Shown: one piece after another, positions 17,666-26,696 of the stretch
Layout of the letters: every line of letters starts with the position of its first letter
Position numbering within the stretch: position 1 is the stretch's first letter
DNA from: Alkalimonas delamerensis
Lineage (GTDB): Bacteria > Pseudomonadota > Gammaproteobacteria > Enterobacterales > Alteromonadaceae
Reading direction: 5' to 3'
NCBI RefSeq assembly: GCF_030717955.1
Contig: NZ_JAUZVY010000001.1
Coordinates: forward strand, 496,001 to 560,000
Length of the DNA: 64,000 nt
The notes under the pieces: generated by a model
Database searches by the model: none
Seen by the model: the letters and a program-made list of their open reading frames with translations, nothing else
Told to the model about the DNA's origin: nothing
Program-made: the position numbers and the translations under genes

Positions 17666-19002
17666 CTGAAAAACTGCAAACTCACAGTACCATTTTGCCT
17701 TCACAGCGAGAGCTGTTGGAGCGGGTGCTGTTCCAAATAGAGTTCAATGGCTGCCAACATATCCACCTCCAAGGCGGCCCTGGCTCTGGCAAAACAACCC
17801 TCTGTTTGGTTTTGGCAGAGCTGTTGTCAGAGTCGATGAACCTCGCCTATTTCCCGGCCCCGCAGGATATGACGACTGCACAGTGTCAGAAGCAGCTGCT
17901 GCAGCAATGGTTTGGCGCGGCCGAGTTCGATGCAGATTTATCCAACTTGTTGCAACAGCGCCAAAACCAGCCACTAGCTTTAGTACTGGATGGCCAGGGA
18001 GCCTTGCCACTGGCTTGCCTGGCTCAGTTGCGTGCTCATCCAGTGCACATCATTACCACCAGCAATGATTTCCTGCCAGAGGCCGATCTAAACCTGACAA
18101 TTGCCACGCTCTCTGAAGCTGAAGTGGAGCAGCTGCTGCCCGTGAAAGCCTTGCATGCCATGCCCGCTGCTGAGCGTTTGCAGACGGTGGATGGCAACCT
18201 TCACCGTTTGCTGGAGCCTCAGGCTTCCCCGGTAACGGCTCCGCCGGAAGCCCGAAATAGCCAGGCACTGCATTATCGTACGGCCTCTTTGCTGCTTGCT
18301 GGAATAGGTTTGTTTGCGGTGTTGCTGTTTTGGTGGCTTTATCCAGCTTCAGAGCAGGAAATCCTTCAGGCTGACAATCAGGGCCCTTTACTGGCCGAAG
18401 CCTGGCGGCCTGCCGATACAGGCTACCAAGGGTCTGATAGTGATGGGGAAGAAAAGCTTGGCGCCCCCGAGGCCAGTAACGGCCATGATGAGCTAAGTTT
18501 TGCAAATGAAACCCGATCAGATCCCGGGCCTGTTGAGAATGCGCAAGCAGAAACCGAAGTTCAGACTGAACCTCAGCAGCGCACCGAGCAAGCGACAGAG
18601 CTGCCTGCTTCGCCAGAGCCGCTGTCGAACAACGATAAGCTGCCTCAGGAACCTTTGCCAGTGGAGGCCGAGGTATCGGCCTGGTCGCATGATGAAGCCT
18701 TGCTGTTGGCCATGGCGTCGCATCAGTATGTGTTGCAGTTGGGTGCCTTTGCACAGCCTGCTGCTGCGGAGCGCGTGCGCAGTCAGTACTCAGAGTTGTC
18801 GATGTTGATCTATCAGCGGACGATGCAGCAACAACCGCAATGGGTTCTGGTGTTGGCTCCTTATGCCAGTGCCGATGAAGCAAGGGCAAAGCGCACCGAG
18901 TTGCCTGCTCTCTTGCAGGCTGAAACGCCTTTTATAAAAGCGATGCAACAAGTTTGGTCAGAGATTGACTCGGTCGAAGATGCAGGAAGCAACTTACCAT
19001 GA
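17647..19002 (+). CDS. damX: DamX-like cell-division protein: P-loop ATPase domain plus SPOR domain
   Basis: Inner-membrane SPOR protein that binds denuded septal peptidoglycan. Three parts are visible. A cytoplasmic AAA-type region has Walker A GGPGSGKTT (residues 43-51) and Walker B-like LALVLDG. One membrane helix lies at about residues 213-233. An acidic, Pro/Glu-rich periplasmic linker leads to a C-terminal SPOR domain (about 360-440, starting near YVLQLGAFAQ). 451 residues. The start overlaps aroB and the stop overlaps dam by 4 bases. The name rests on position between aroB and dam plus domain content. Confidence 0.85.
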   Translation: MSPSSLAEKLQTHSTILPSQRELLERVLFQIEFNGCQHIHLQGGPGSGKTTLCLVLAELLSESMNLAYFPAPQDMTTAQCQKQLLQQWFGAAEFDADLSNLLQQRQNQPLALVLDGQGALPLACLAQLRAHPVHIITTSNDFLPEADLNLTIATLSEAEVEQLLPVKALHAMPAAERLQTVDGNLHRLLEPQASPVTAPPEARNSQALHYRTASLLLAGIGLFAVLLFWWLYPASEQEILQADNQGPLLAEAWRPADTGYQGSDSDGEEKLGAPEASNGHDELSFANETRSDPGPVENAQAETEVQTEPQQRTEQATELPASPEPLSNNDKLPQEPLPVEAEVSAWSHDEALLLAMASHQYVLQLGAFAQPAAAERVRSQYSELSMLIYQRTMQQQPQWVLVLAPYASADEARAKRTELPALLQAETPFIKAMQQVWSEIDSVEDAGSNLP

Positions 19003-19886
19003 GGACAGCCAAGCAGCGGGCCTTTTTGAAATGGGCCGGAGGAAAATACAGCCTGGTGGAGTCTTTGCAGCGCTTTTTGCCGTCAGGCGATACCCTGGTA
19101 GAGCCCTTTGTTGGGGCTGGTTCGGTATTTTTGAATACCAACTACCAACGTTATGTGCTGAATGACATCAATCCAGATCTGATCCAGCTCTACCAAATTG
19201 TGAAACAACAACCCACGCAGTTTATTGCCGATGCACGCAGTTGTTTTGTTGAAAGCAGCAACCAAAAAGACTGCTACCTGAGCTTTCGTCAGCGTTTTAA
19301 CCAAAGCCAGGATCGTTACGAACGTGCCGTGTTGTTCTTGTACTTAAACCGGCATGGCTACAATGGCCTTTGTCGCTACAATTTAAAAGGCATCTTTAAT
19401 GTGCCTTTTGGCAGTTACAAAAAGCCGTATTTCCCGGAAGCTGAGCTAAACTTCTTTGCCGAAAAAGCACAACAGGCTGAGTTTCGTTGCAGCAGCTACC
19501 AGGATATTTTTGCCTCACTGCCGAAAGACGCCGTAGTCTATTGCGATCCGCCTTACGTCCCTTTGAGCAAAACCGCCAGCTTCACCAGCTATGCCCGGCA
19601 GGGCTTTAATCTGGATGATCAGGCTAACCTGGCGAATTTGGCAGAGCAGGCTTGTGCTGCCGGCAGTCCGGTGCTGATCAGCAACCACGACACTACCTTA
19701 ACCCGAAAGCTGTATCAGCAGGCCAGGCTGCACTCGTTGCAGGTAGCACGTTTTATCAGCCAAAATGGCAAAGGAAGACAAAAGGTTGGCGAGCTTTTTG
19801 CTCTCTATACACCAACAGCAGACGTAGTTAGCGTAGTACCAAGAATACGGTCAGCATCACAGCCAGTACGAAAAGCACAGCCATAA
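18999..19886 (+). CDS. dam: DNA adenine methylase (GATC)
   Basis: N6-adenine methyltransferase of the D12 class, acting on GATC for mismatch repair strand choice and replication timing. 295 residues. The SAM motif FLKWAGGKY is at about residues 9-17, VEPFVGAGSVFLN is motif I and the catalytic DPPYVPLS is intact. ATG 18999 overlaps the damX stop, so translation is coupled. The last 59 bases overlap the 3' end of the minus-strand DUF2970 gene. Confidence 0.94.
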   Translation: MRTAKQRAFLKWAGGKYSLVESLQRFLPSGDTLVEPFVGAGSVFLNTNYQRYVLNDINPDLIQLYQIVKQQPTQFIADARSCFVESSNQKDCYLSFRQRFNQSQDRYERAVLFLYLNRHGYNGLCRYNLKGIFNVPFGSYKKPYFPEAELNFFAEKAQQAEFRCSSYQDIFASLPKDAVVYCDPPYVPLSKTASFTSYARQGFNLDDQANLANLAEQACAAGSPVLISNHDTTLTRKLYQQARLHSLQVARFISQNGKGRQKVGELFALYTPTADVVSVVPRIRSASQPVRKAQP

Positions 19887-20025
19887 CTAAACCCGCGATG
19901 ATGTATGGCCAGGGGGTGCTTGCGTTAAAGTCATGCTGACGTTGTTGCTCAGACTGAACGCCAATAAAAGCACCAGCCACAGCCTTCAGTACACGCTTGA
20001 ATGAAGATGGATTACTGCTGGTCAT
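19828..20025 (-). CDS. DUF2970-like small membrane protein
   Basis: 65 residues beginning MTSSNPSSFKRVL. It has a short amphipathic lead (LKAVAGAFIGVQ), a polar stretch, then one membrane helix after PWPYIIAG at the C-terminus. This layout matches the DUF2970 family from memory. The frame is open further upstream to 20166, but ATG 20025 gives the family-like protein. The start overlaps the upstream small gene by 14 bases, so the two form a pair. The end overlaps the dam 3' end on the other strand. Function unknown. Confidence 0.7.
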   Translation of the reverse strand: MTSSNPSSFKRVLKAVAGAFIGVQSEQQRQHDFNASTPWPYIIAGLVMAVLFVLAVMLTVFLVLR

Positions 20026-20260
20026 GTTTGGCAGGCGACATTCGCTCCAACAGTTCAAGCAAATCGACAAAGTGGAATTGAGACGAGCGACTCTGACCTT
20101 GCAGCCAGCTAAGCCAGTTAAATTGACTTTGGCATTCGGTGCCTTGTGAGCAGCCAACAGGCGCATAGGAGGAAAGCAGCAACCAAAGACCCAACCCTGC
20201 TGTGATGGTAAGGACCATCAGCAGTAAGCGACTTTTGTGCTGAAATAGAGCTTTCATCAA
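20012..20260 (-). CDS. Small single-pass membrane protein, unknown
   Basis: 82 residues. An N-terminal membrane helix (about residues 11-30, LLLMVLTITAGLGLWLLL) is followed by a short extracytoplasmic tail with two cysteines in a CSQGTEC pattern that could form a disulfide. ATG 20257 is an alternative start one codon in. It overlaps the DUF2970 gene, suggesting a two-gene unit. I do not recognise the family. Confidence 0.6.
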   Translation of the reverse strand: MMKALFQHKSRLLLMVLTITAGLGLWLLLSSYAPVGCSQGTECQSQFNWLSWLQGQSRSSQFHFVDLLELLERMSPAKHDQQ

Positions 20261-20359
20261 TGAAAATCCCGAGCTTCCTGTTATAGGGTCACAACTTAGC
20301 AGGAAATGCCCGGAGATACAAGTTTTTTACTTTTCTGCTGACCTGATAAGCAGTTTCCG

Positions 20360-20965
20360 CTAGAAAGCGGCTGTCAGACCGAAAAAGACCGTACTATCAC
20401 CACTTTGCTTTTTGGTGGCAAAAGCCGATGCAGTAAGAGTGTCGGTGATGGCATAGTGCAGACTGATAGCAACATCGTACAAGGACTCATCCGAATCTTC
20501 CCAGCCTGCATGCAAGCCCAGGCTCCACTGATCACTGAGCGCAAACTCGGTGCTGGCTTCAAGGTAAATGTTGTCGAATTCGTCGTAGTAAAAGGTCAGG
20601 CTGGCAAAACCAAAGTCGATGCCAAGGTGGTACTCCAGATAGTCCTCATCGATGCCGTCAAAGCGGTACTGTAAAACACCGATATCCAGCGCAATGCTGT
20701 CATTGAGATCAAAGCCATATCCCAGGTAGAGGTTGGTTTCAGATCCTACCTCCTGATCGGTGGTGCCCCAAAAGCCGGCGTAGAAGCCTTGATAATCAGC
20801 TTCGATTGCCCCCTGAATGTGGAAGTGATTGGTCAGCTTGTAACCACGGAACAGGTACTTGGTCATACCGCTGACCTCAGCGCTAATACCCACTTCTTCG
20901 GCCTGCAGGGTACTAAGGTTGCCAAGGGCGAGTATCAGAGCACTGGCTAACAGGGTTTTCTTCAT
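20360..20965 (-). CDS. TorF-family putative outer-membrane porin
   Basis: 201 residues. A signal peptide ends near LQAEE, followed by alternating beta-strand sequence and a terminal phenylalanine (GLTAAF), the signature of outer-membrane barrels. The early segment VSGMTKYLFRGYKLT and YAGFWGTT are typical of the TorF/Gcw_chp family found across Alteromonadales. The substrate is unknown. It is an isolated gene with its own leader (20966-21189 shared with divergent rpe). Confidence 0.8.
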   Translation of the reverse strand: MKKTLLASALILALGNLSTLQAEEVGISAEVSGMTKYLFRGYKLTNHFHIQGAIEADYQGFYAGFWGTTDQEVGSETNLYLGYGFDLNDSIALDIGVLQYRFDGIDEDYLEYHLGIDFGFASLTFYYDEFDNIYLEASTEFALSDQWSLGLHAGWEDSDESLYDVAISLHYAITDTLTASAFATKKQSGDSTVFFGLTAAF

Positions 20966-21189
20966 GGTAGTTGTCCTTGCGTTTTATAAGAGTCAGCATG
21001 GAACTCCAAAAAACATGCCAGCATTGTTTCTACTGTAAAAACAATGACTTTCTAAAATTGTGTTGTGTTGCTGCTGACTGACTGTACGCTGATGGTGCAG
21101 TGCTGCTTGCTTTTTGTGCAGCAAAGGCGGGTGCTTTTCCGGCGTAAATTCAGTAAAGTAGCCACTCTTTTGGTGCGGAGATTTTAGCC

Positions 21190-21861
21190 ATGCAACCTTA
21201 CTTAATTGCCCCTTCTATTTTATCGGCCGATTTTGCCCGTTTAGGGGAGGATGTCGACCAAGTGCTGGCTGCCGGTGCAGACGTGGTGCATTTTGATGTA
21301 ATGGACAACCACTATGTGCCTAATCTAACGATAGGACCTATGGTGTGCCAGGCACTGCGTGATTATGGCATCCAGGCACCGATTGATGTGCATTTGATGG
21401 TGGAGCCGGTGGATGCCTTGGTGCCGCAGTTTGCCGAGGCGGGTGCCAGTATCATCAGTTTTCACCCCGAGGCCAGCCGTCATGTGGACCGTACCCTGCA
21501 ATTAATTCGTCAACATGGTTGTGAAGCTGGTTTGGTGCTGAATCCGGCCACGCCTTTATCGGTATTGGATTATCTGATGGATAAAGTGGACTTGATTCTG
21601 TTGATGTCGGTGAATCCTGGCTTTGGCGGGCAAAGCTTTATTCCTTCGACCTTGCAGAAGCTGAAACAGGTGCGGCAGCTGATTGACCAATCCGGCCGAC
21701 CAATTCGGCTGGAAGTCGATGGCGGCGTGAAAACCGATAACATCGCCGAGATTGCAGCCGCTGGCGCCGATATGTTTGTGGCTGGCTCTGCCATCTTTAA
21801 CAGCCCGAGCTACCGGGATACCATCGATGCGATGCGGACAGAGTTAGCCAAAGTGCCCTAA
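21190..21861 (+). CDS. rpe: Ribulose-phosphate 3-epimerase
   Basis: Interconverts ribulose-5-P and xylulose-5-P in the pentose phosphate pathway. A TIM barrel of 223 residues with APSILSADFARL, HFDVMDNHYVPNLT (metal and catalytic aspartate), HLMVEP, MSVNPGFGGQSF and VDGGV. The usual neighbour gph is not present between rpe and trpS; only 74 bases separate them, with a 7-bp hairpin at 21875-21893. Confidence 0.96.
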   Translation: MQPYLIAPSILSADFARLGEDVDQVLAAGADVVHFDVMDNHYVPNLTIGPMVCQALRDYGIQAPIDVHLMVEPVDALVPQFAEAGASIISFHPEASRHVDRTLQLIRQHGCEAGLVLNPATPLSVLDYLMDKVDLILLMSVNPGFGGQSFIPSTLQKLKQVRQLIDQSGRPIRLEVDGGVKTDNIAEIAAAGADMFVAGSAIFNSPSYRDTIDAMRTELAKVP

Positions 21862-21935
21862 CAGCTGCTGCCTTTAACCGCTGCATGCGGTTATACTGCA
21901 TGATTCGTTTAAACACCCTATTACGGACAAGATTT

Positions 21936-22940
21936 ATGACAAGCAAGCCGATCGTGCTCAGTGGAGCGCAACCCTCAGGACAACTGACCATTGGCAATTA
22001 CCTGGGCGCACTGCGGCAATGGGATCAGATGCAGGACGACTACAATTGCTTGTATTGCATCGTCGATTTGCATGCCATTACCGTGCGGCAAGACCCGGAG
22101 GCGCTCAGAAATGCTTCCCTGGACAGCCTGGCGCTGTATTTGGCCTGTGGCATTGATCCTAAGCGCTCCAGTATCTTTATGCAGTCCCATGTTGCTGAGC
22201 ACAGTCAACTGGCCTGGGTACTCAATTGCTACACCCAGTTTGGTGAATTGGGGCGAATGACGCAGTTTAAAGACAAATCCGAGCGTCACAACAACAACAT
22301 CAACGCCGGTCTTTTTACCTATCCGGTGCTGATGGCGGCCGATATTTTACTGTATCAGGCCAATCAAATTCCGGTCGGCCAGGACCAAAAGCAGCATTTA
22401 GAGTTGGCCCGTGATGTCGCCATGCGTTTTAATGCCCTGCATGGCGATGTCTTTACCGTACCAGAGCCTTTTATTCCCAAAGTCGCAGCCCGGGTGATGA
22501 GCCTGCAGGATCCGACGAAGAAAATGTCAAAATCCGACGACAACCCGCAAAACTTCATTGGTTTGTTGGAAGATCCCAAAGTCATCGCCAAGAAAATCAA
22601 ACGGGCTGTGACCGACTCCGACGATCCGCCGCGAGTGACCTTTGATCTGGAAGCCAAACCAGGGGTAGCCAATTTGTTGAGTATATTAAGCGGCGTTACC
22701 GGCAAAACGGTGGCAGAGCTCGAGGCCGAGTACGAAGGCAAAATGTACGGTCATTTAAAAACCGACGTGGCAGATGCCGTGGTCGCCCTGCTCGAGCCTC
22801 TGCAGCAGCGCTTTAAAGAAATCCGGGCCGATCAAAATCTGATGCACCAGGTACTGCATCAGGGGGCTGAGCAAGCGCGGCACCGTGCTGCACAGACTTT
22901 ACGCAACGTCTACGACGCCGTCGGCTTTGTCTTACCTTAA
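21936..22940 (+). CDS. trpS: Tryptophanyl-tRNA synthetase
   Basis: Class I synthetase charging tRNA-Trp. The frame is open from 21885, but ATG 21936 (MTSKPIVLSGAQPSG) gives the normal 334 residues and places the Rossmann start correctly. The HIGH-like motif is TIGN and the KMSKS loop reads KKMSKSDD. The GQDQKQHLELARD tryptophan-binding segment is present. Its stop lies 11 bases before crcB. Confidence 0.95.
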   Translation: MTSKPIVLSGAQPSGQLTIGNYLGALRQWDQMQDDYNCLYCIVDLHAITVRQDPEALRNASLDSLALYLACGIDPKRSSIFMQSHVAEHSQLAWVLNCYTQFGELGRMTQFKDKSERHNNNINAGLFTYPVLMAADILLYQANQIPVGQDQKQHLELARDVAMRFNALHGDVFTVPEPFIPKVAARVMSLQDPTKKMSKSDDNPQNFIGLLEDPKVIAKKIKRAVTDSDDPPRVTFDLEAKPGVANLLSILSGVTGKTVAELEAEYEGKMYGHLKTDVADAVVALLEPLQQRFKEIRADQNLMHQVLHQGAEQARHRAAQTLRNVYDAVGFVLP

Positions 22941-22951
22941 TGAGTGCTTGA

Positions 22952-23341
22952 GTGAATACACCACTGTCACTGACTGCTGTTGAGGGCTTATTGTTTTTCC
23001 TGGCGGCGGCCAGTGGCGGCATGCTGCGTTTTTGGTTGAGCAATCAGCTGAGTCGCTGGCTTGGCATGGCTCTGCCCTGGGGCACCCTGGCGGTGAATGT
23101 CAGCGGGGCTTTTGCCATTGGCTACCTGGCAGCATGGTTGCTGGCCGGGGCCAACTCCTCCCTCTGGCTGATTGTGGGTATTGGCTTCTTAGGCGCTTAC
23201 ACCACGGTTTCAAGTTTTAGCTGGCAAAGCTTCAGCTTCTGGCATTCGGGTAGAGCAGCCCGAGCCATGGCCAATGTTGGACTAACCATACTGCTTGGTA
23301 TTATCGCGGTCGCCTTTGGTTTTTACTGGGGGCAAGGGTGA
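22952..23341 (+). CDS. crcB: CrcB/Fluc fluoride channel, first copy
   Basis: Small four-helix membrane protein exporting fluoride as an antiparallel dimer. 129 residues starting at GTG 22952. NVSGAFAIGYLAAW carries the pore asparagine region. GFLGAYTTVSSFSWQS is the helix-break segment, here variant: consensus GGFTTFS becomes GAYTTVS. The stop overlaps the GTG of a second crcB by 3 bases, so the products may form a heterodimer. Confidence 0.87.
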   Translation: MNTPLSLTAVEGLLFFLAAASGGMLRFWLSNQLSRWLGMALPWGTLAVNVSGAFAIGYLAAWLLAGANSSLWLIVGIGFLGAYTTVSSFSWQSFSFWHSGRAARAMANVGLTILLGIIAVAFGFYWGQG

Positions 23342-23736
23342 GCATTCGTCCGCACATCTACTTGCTGGTTGGGCTGGGCTCTGGTTTAGGGGCCAGCCTG
23401 CGCTTGCTGCTGTCTGTTGGGCTGCATCAGCCGGAAACACTCTGGCCCTGGGCGACCTTGTTGGCCAATTGTGCCGGCTCCATGGCCATGGGGTTTTATG
23501 CCACCATGGTCAGCGAGCAGGGCGCCTGGCAAGTCAGTGAGGCGCAAAAGCAGTTTGTGCTGGCCGGCTTTTGCGGTGGTTTTACTACCTTTTCGGTGTT
23601 TAGCCTGGAATGCCTGTGGTTGGTGCAAGCGGGGTATCCCGGGCTGGCAGTCAGTTATGGGGGGCTGTCGTTGCTTGCCTGGCTGTATTTTGTGTTTGTT
23701 GGCTACAGGCTGGCTAAGCGCTATTCACTGGTCTAA
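23338..23736 (+). CDS. crcB: CrcB/Fluc fluoride channel, second copy
   Basis: 132 residues with four membrane helices. NCAGSMAMGF is the asparagine-bearing segment and CGGFTTFSVFSLE matches the canonical helix break with the paired phenylalanines. The start GTG 23338 overlaps the preceding stop (GTGA). The two copies differ clearly in sequence, so they look like an old divergent pair and not a recent duplication. Confidence 0.88.
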   Translation: MSIRPHIYLLVGLGSGLGASLRLLLSVGLHQPETLWPWATLLANCAGSMAMGFYATMVSEQGAWQVSEAQKQFVLAGFCGGFTTFSVFSLECLWLVQAGYPGLAVSYGGLSLLAWLYFVFVGYRLAKRYSLV

Positions 23737-23777
23737 ACTGCTAAAAAAAGCGCTTCTTTTCAGGATACTTACCGTTG

Positions 23778-26654
23778 ATGCTTAGCACCCGCCATACCAA
23801 CTTCTGGTTGTTCAGTATCGCCCTGTTGCTCATCATCATTATGCTTTCTGCCGCCTGGTTGGCGCAGCAGCAGCGTGACGCTGTATTGATGGCAGATCTG
23901 GATAGGGTGCATCAATTGCAGGTGCAGTCGATGCAGCAACTGCAATTTCAGTTGCAGCAAGATGCCCTGATTGCCGCCGATCTGGTGTACGCCAACAGCA
24001 CGGTGCGTACATTGGTGGCTGAAGCGGCTGCACGCTTCCAGCAGCAACAGGACCCGGCCGGCTTTAATGATATCCGTAGTCAGCTGATGGCTGAACTTGC
24101 CCCCAGCTGGCAGGCTCTGCAGCCCTTTGCCATTCGGCAATTGCAGTTCCATCTGGTACCCGATGTTGTCTCGCTATTGCGGGTGCACCAACCTCAGCAT
24201 CACAGTGACAGCCTGGCGGATATCCGGCCTATGGTGCTTGAGGTTCAGCAGCAAGGGCAGGCCATGGCTGGGCTGGAGGTCGGTCGGTTTGGTCTTGGCG
24301 TTCGGGCCGTGCTGCCCATCAAAGCCAGCGATGATAGCGTGATTGCCAGCATGGAAACTGGCTTTGCATTGAATGATCTTATTTGGCAACGGCAGCAACA
24401 GCTGCGTCAAAAAGGCGTGCATGATGCTGGTATTTCAGTGCTGGTGAGTGCACGCTTGGGAGAGCAGTTTGTCTATCCGCTTCAGGATGCGCACCCTGAT
24501 TGGTTGATTGATGTCGAAACTGACAATCGCATGTCCTACTGGTTGCAGCAGCTGCTTTTTCCTTCCCGGGTAGCGAGTCCGCAGTCGCTGCATGTAATGC
24601 ACAATGAACACCACTACGCACTGAGCCTGGTGCCCTGGCACAGTTATGGCCAGCAGATGGAGGCGTCCGCTGCGGTGGTGTTGGTGAGTTGGCAGGATAT
24701 CAGCTCCATGATTGCAGCGCACCAAGCGCAAAACAGACAAATTTGGGGTCTTTGGCTTGGGGCCATTGTCATCAGTGTGCTGGCGCTGTTTTTTCTGGTT
24801 AAACGGCTGCAAAAAGCCACCGCGCACTCGTTGCAAAAACAACAGCAGGCACTGCGCTGGTCTGAGCAGCGGTTAAAAGCATTGTTCAGCTTGTCGCCCC
24901 TGCCTATTTTACTTAATCGCATGGAGGATGGTGCTTTTATCGAGGCCAACCACGCGATGGAGCAACTGGTTGGCTACAATCAGCAAGAGTTGGCCGCGTT
25001 AAGTTATTGGGATCTAACGCCTGAGATTTACGCGGATGATGAACAAAAGCAACTGGAATCATTGCAAAGTAAAGGCCGCTATGGGCCTTACCGCAAACAA
25101 TACCGTCACAAGGATGGGCACTTAATTGATATCGAGCTCAACGGCGTGCGCTTTGAAAACCCGGCAGGCGAGTCGATGATTTGGACCATAGTGATGGATC
25201 TGACTGAGCGCAACAAGCTCGACAAAATGAAAGACGAGTTTATTGCTACGGTGAGTCACGAGCTTCGTACGCCACTTACCTCCATTGCTGGCTCTTTATC
25301 ATTGGTACTGGCTGGCGCAGCCGGTGAGTTGACCGAAAAAAGCCGTAAGATGCTCAGCATTGCCGAGCGCAACAGCAAGCGACTGACCTTGCTGGTGAAC
25401 GACTTGCTGGATATGGAAAAGCTGGCGGCCGGCAAGGTTGCTTTTTTCCCGGAAATTATCCCGCTGCAGACTTTGTTGCAAGACGCGATGGAGCAAAACA
25501 AGCCCTTTGCCGATAAGCATCAAATTCAGTTGTTGCTGGCCAATGCGCCGGCTGCAGCCATTTTTGCCGATCCAGCCCGGATCCAGCAAGTGCTTACCAA
25601 TCTTATTTCCAATGCGGTGAAGTTTTCGCCAGCCGGCAGTCAGGTCTGTATTCAGGCTGAGCTTGGCAAGGATAAAGTGCGGATTGGCATTCAGGACGAA
25701 GGGCCGGGCCTGAGTCAGGAGGAAATCAGCTCTTTATTTCAGCGCTTCTCGCAACTGAATAACAGTACGACCAAACAACAAGGTGGCACTGGCCTGGGCC
25801 TTGCTATTTGCCGGGAAATCATTCATCAGTCGGGTGGTAGCATTGGTGTGGACAGTGTACCCGGCCAGGGGGCTTTTTTTTGGTTTGAGTTGCCACTTGC
25901 AGACATGGGCAGTGAGCAGAGCAGCCTGGAAAAAGTGCTGGTGGTTGAAGACGATGCCGATATCGCTTCGATGCTCGCTGCCATGCTGCAGCAAGAAGGT
26001 TTTGAAGCCGACTGGGCACCGGATACCGCCACCGCCTGGCAGTTGCTTGCAAAGCAGCATTATCGCTTGTTGACGTTGGATCTTAGGCTGCAAAATGAAC
26101 ATGGCAGCGACTTCTTTTTACGCTTGCGCGATAACCCTGCTACCCGCGACCTGCCGGTATTGATTATTTCTGCTTATCTGCAAGAGGGAAAGGTGCAGCT
26201 GGCGAGTATGGCACAAGCTATTGACTGGCTGGAGAAACCGGTGCAGCAAGAGGTGTTGGCGGCAAAGTTAACCCAGCTGCTCGAGCAGGCAAGCTGGCAA
26301 CAGGATGCCAGAGTCCTGCATGTCGAAGATGACGAGGACATCACCACCATAGTGCAAGCCCATCTGGAGGCACACTGCCGTTATTACAAAGCTGCAACGC
26401 TGCAGAAAGCCCGGATGTTGCTGCATCAACATCAGTTTGATCTGTTATTGCTGGATATTGGCTTACCGGATGGGTTAGGCTGGGATTTGCTGCAAGACAT
26501 CCGGGCATTGCAAGGCGATATTCCGGTGCTGGTTTTCTCGGCGCAAGACTTATCGGTGCATCAGCATGGCAAGGTGCAGGCGACCTTCGCCAAATCCAAA
26601 GTGGAACCAGCCGAGTTGGTTAAGCGTATCAAAGCTATACTCAGTAATGAATAA
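23778..26654 (+). CDS. Membrane hybrid histidine kinase: Cache, PAS, HisKA, HATPase, two receivers
   Basis: 958 residues starting at ATG 23778 (the in-frame TTG just upstream is unlikely). Helices at about residues 8-28 and 322-342 flank a periplasmic sensor resembling double Cache (LLRVHQPQHHSDSLADIR, GLEVGRFGLGVRAVLPI). A PAS domain covers about 370-480. His494 in VSHELRTPLTS is the phosphorylation site, followed by an ATPase with NAVKFSP, DEGPGLS and GGTGLGLAICRE. Two C-terminal receivers have phospho-acceptors Asp768 and Asp893. The ligand is unknown. It heads a four-gene signalling block. Confidence 0.9.
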   Translation: MLSTRHTNFWLFSIALLLIIIMLSAAWLAQQQRDAVLMADLDRVHQLQVQSMQQLQFQLQQDALIAADLVYANSTVRTLVAEAAARFQQQQDPAGFNDIRSQLMAELAPSWQALQPFAIRQLQFHLVPDVVSLLRVHQPQHHSDSLADIRPMVLEVQQQGQAMAGLEVGRFGLGVRAVLPIKASDDSVIASMETGFALNDLIWQRQQQLRQKGVHDAGISVLVSARLGEQFVYPLQDAHPDWLIDVETDNRMSYWLQQLLFPSRVASPQSLHVMHNEHHYALSLVPWHSYGQQMEASAAVVLVSWQDISSMIAAHQAQNRQIWGLWLGAIVISVLALFFLVKRLQKATAHSLQKQQQALRWSEQRLKALFSLSPLPILLNRMEDGAFIEANHAMEQLVGYNQQELAALSYWDLTPEIYADDEQKQLESLQSKGRYGPYRKQYRHKDGHLIDIELNGVRFENPAGESMIWTIVMDLTERNKLDKMKDEFIATVSHELRTPLTSIAGSLSLVLAGAAGELTEKSRKMLSIAERNSKRLTLLVNDLLDMEKLAAGKVAFFPEIIPLQTLLQDAMEQNKPFADKHQIQLLLANAPAAAIFADPARIQQVLTNLISNAVKFSPAGSQVCIQAELGKDKVRIGIQDEGPGLSQEEISSLFQRFSQLNNSTTKQQGGTGLGLAICREIIHQSGGSIGVDSVPGQGAFFWFELPLADMGSEQSSLEKVLVVEDDADIASMLAAMLQQEGFEADWAPDTATAWQLLAKQHYRLLTLDLRLQNEHGSDFFLRLRDNPATRDLPVLIISAYLQEGKVQLASMAQAIDWLEKPVQQEVLAAKLTQLLEQASWQQDARVLHVEDDEDITTIVQAHLEAHCRYYKAATLQKARMLLHQHQFDLLLLDIGLPDGLGWDLLQDIRALQGDIPVLVFSAQDLSVHQHGKVQATFAKSKVEPAELVKRIKAILSNE

Positions 26655-26696
26655 GCGGCGCACTCAGTGGCTAGTGCAAATAAAAAGGAGAGTGCT

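Noticed and set aside
18053..18889. A 278-codon open frame on the minus strand inside damX.
   Set aside because: Composition is Pro/His/Arg/Ala-rich and low in hydrophobic pattern, typical of antisense shadow. damX is well supported by domains.
20026..20166. The longer version of the DUF2970 frame.
   Set aside because: The extra 47 residues lie out of frame over the upstream small gene and do not resemble the family.
21875..21893. A small hairpin between rpe and trpS as a terminator or trpS attenuator.
   Set aside because: Only 7 bp with a 5-base loop and no U-run, and no Trp-codon leader peptide is seen.
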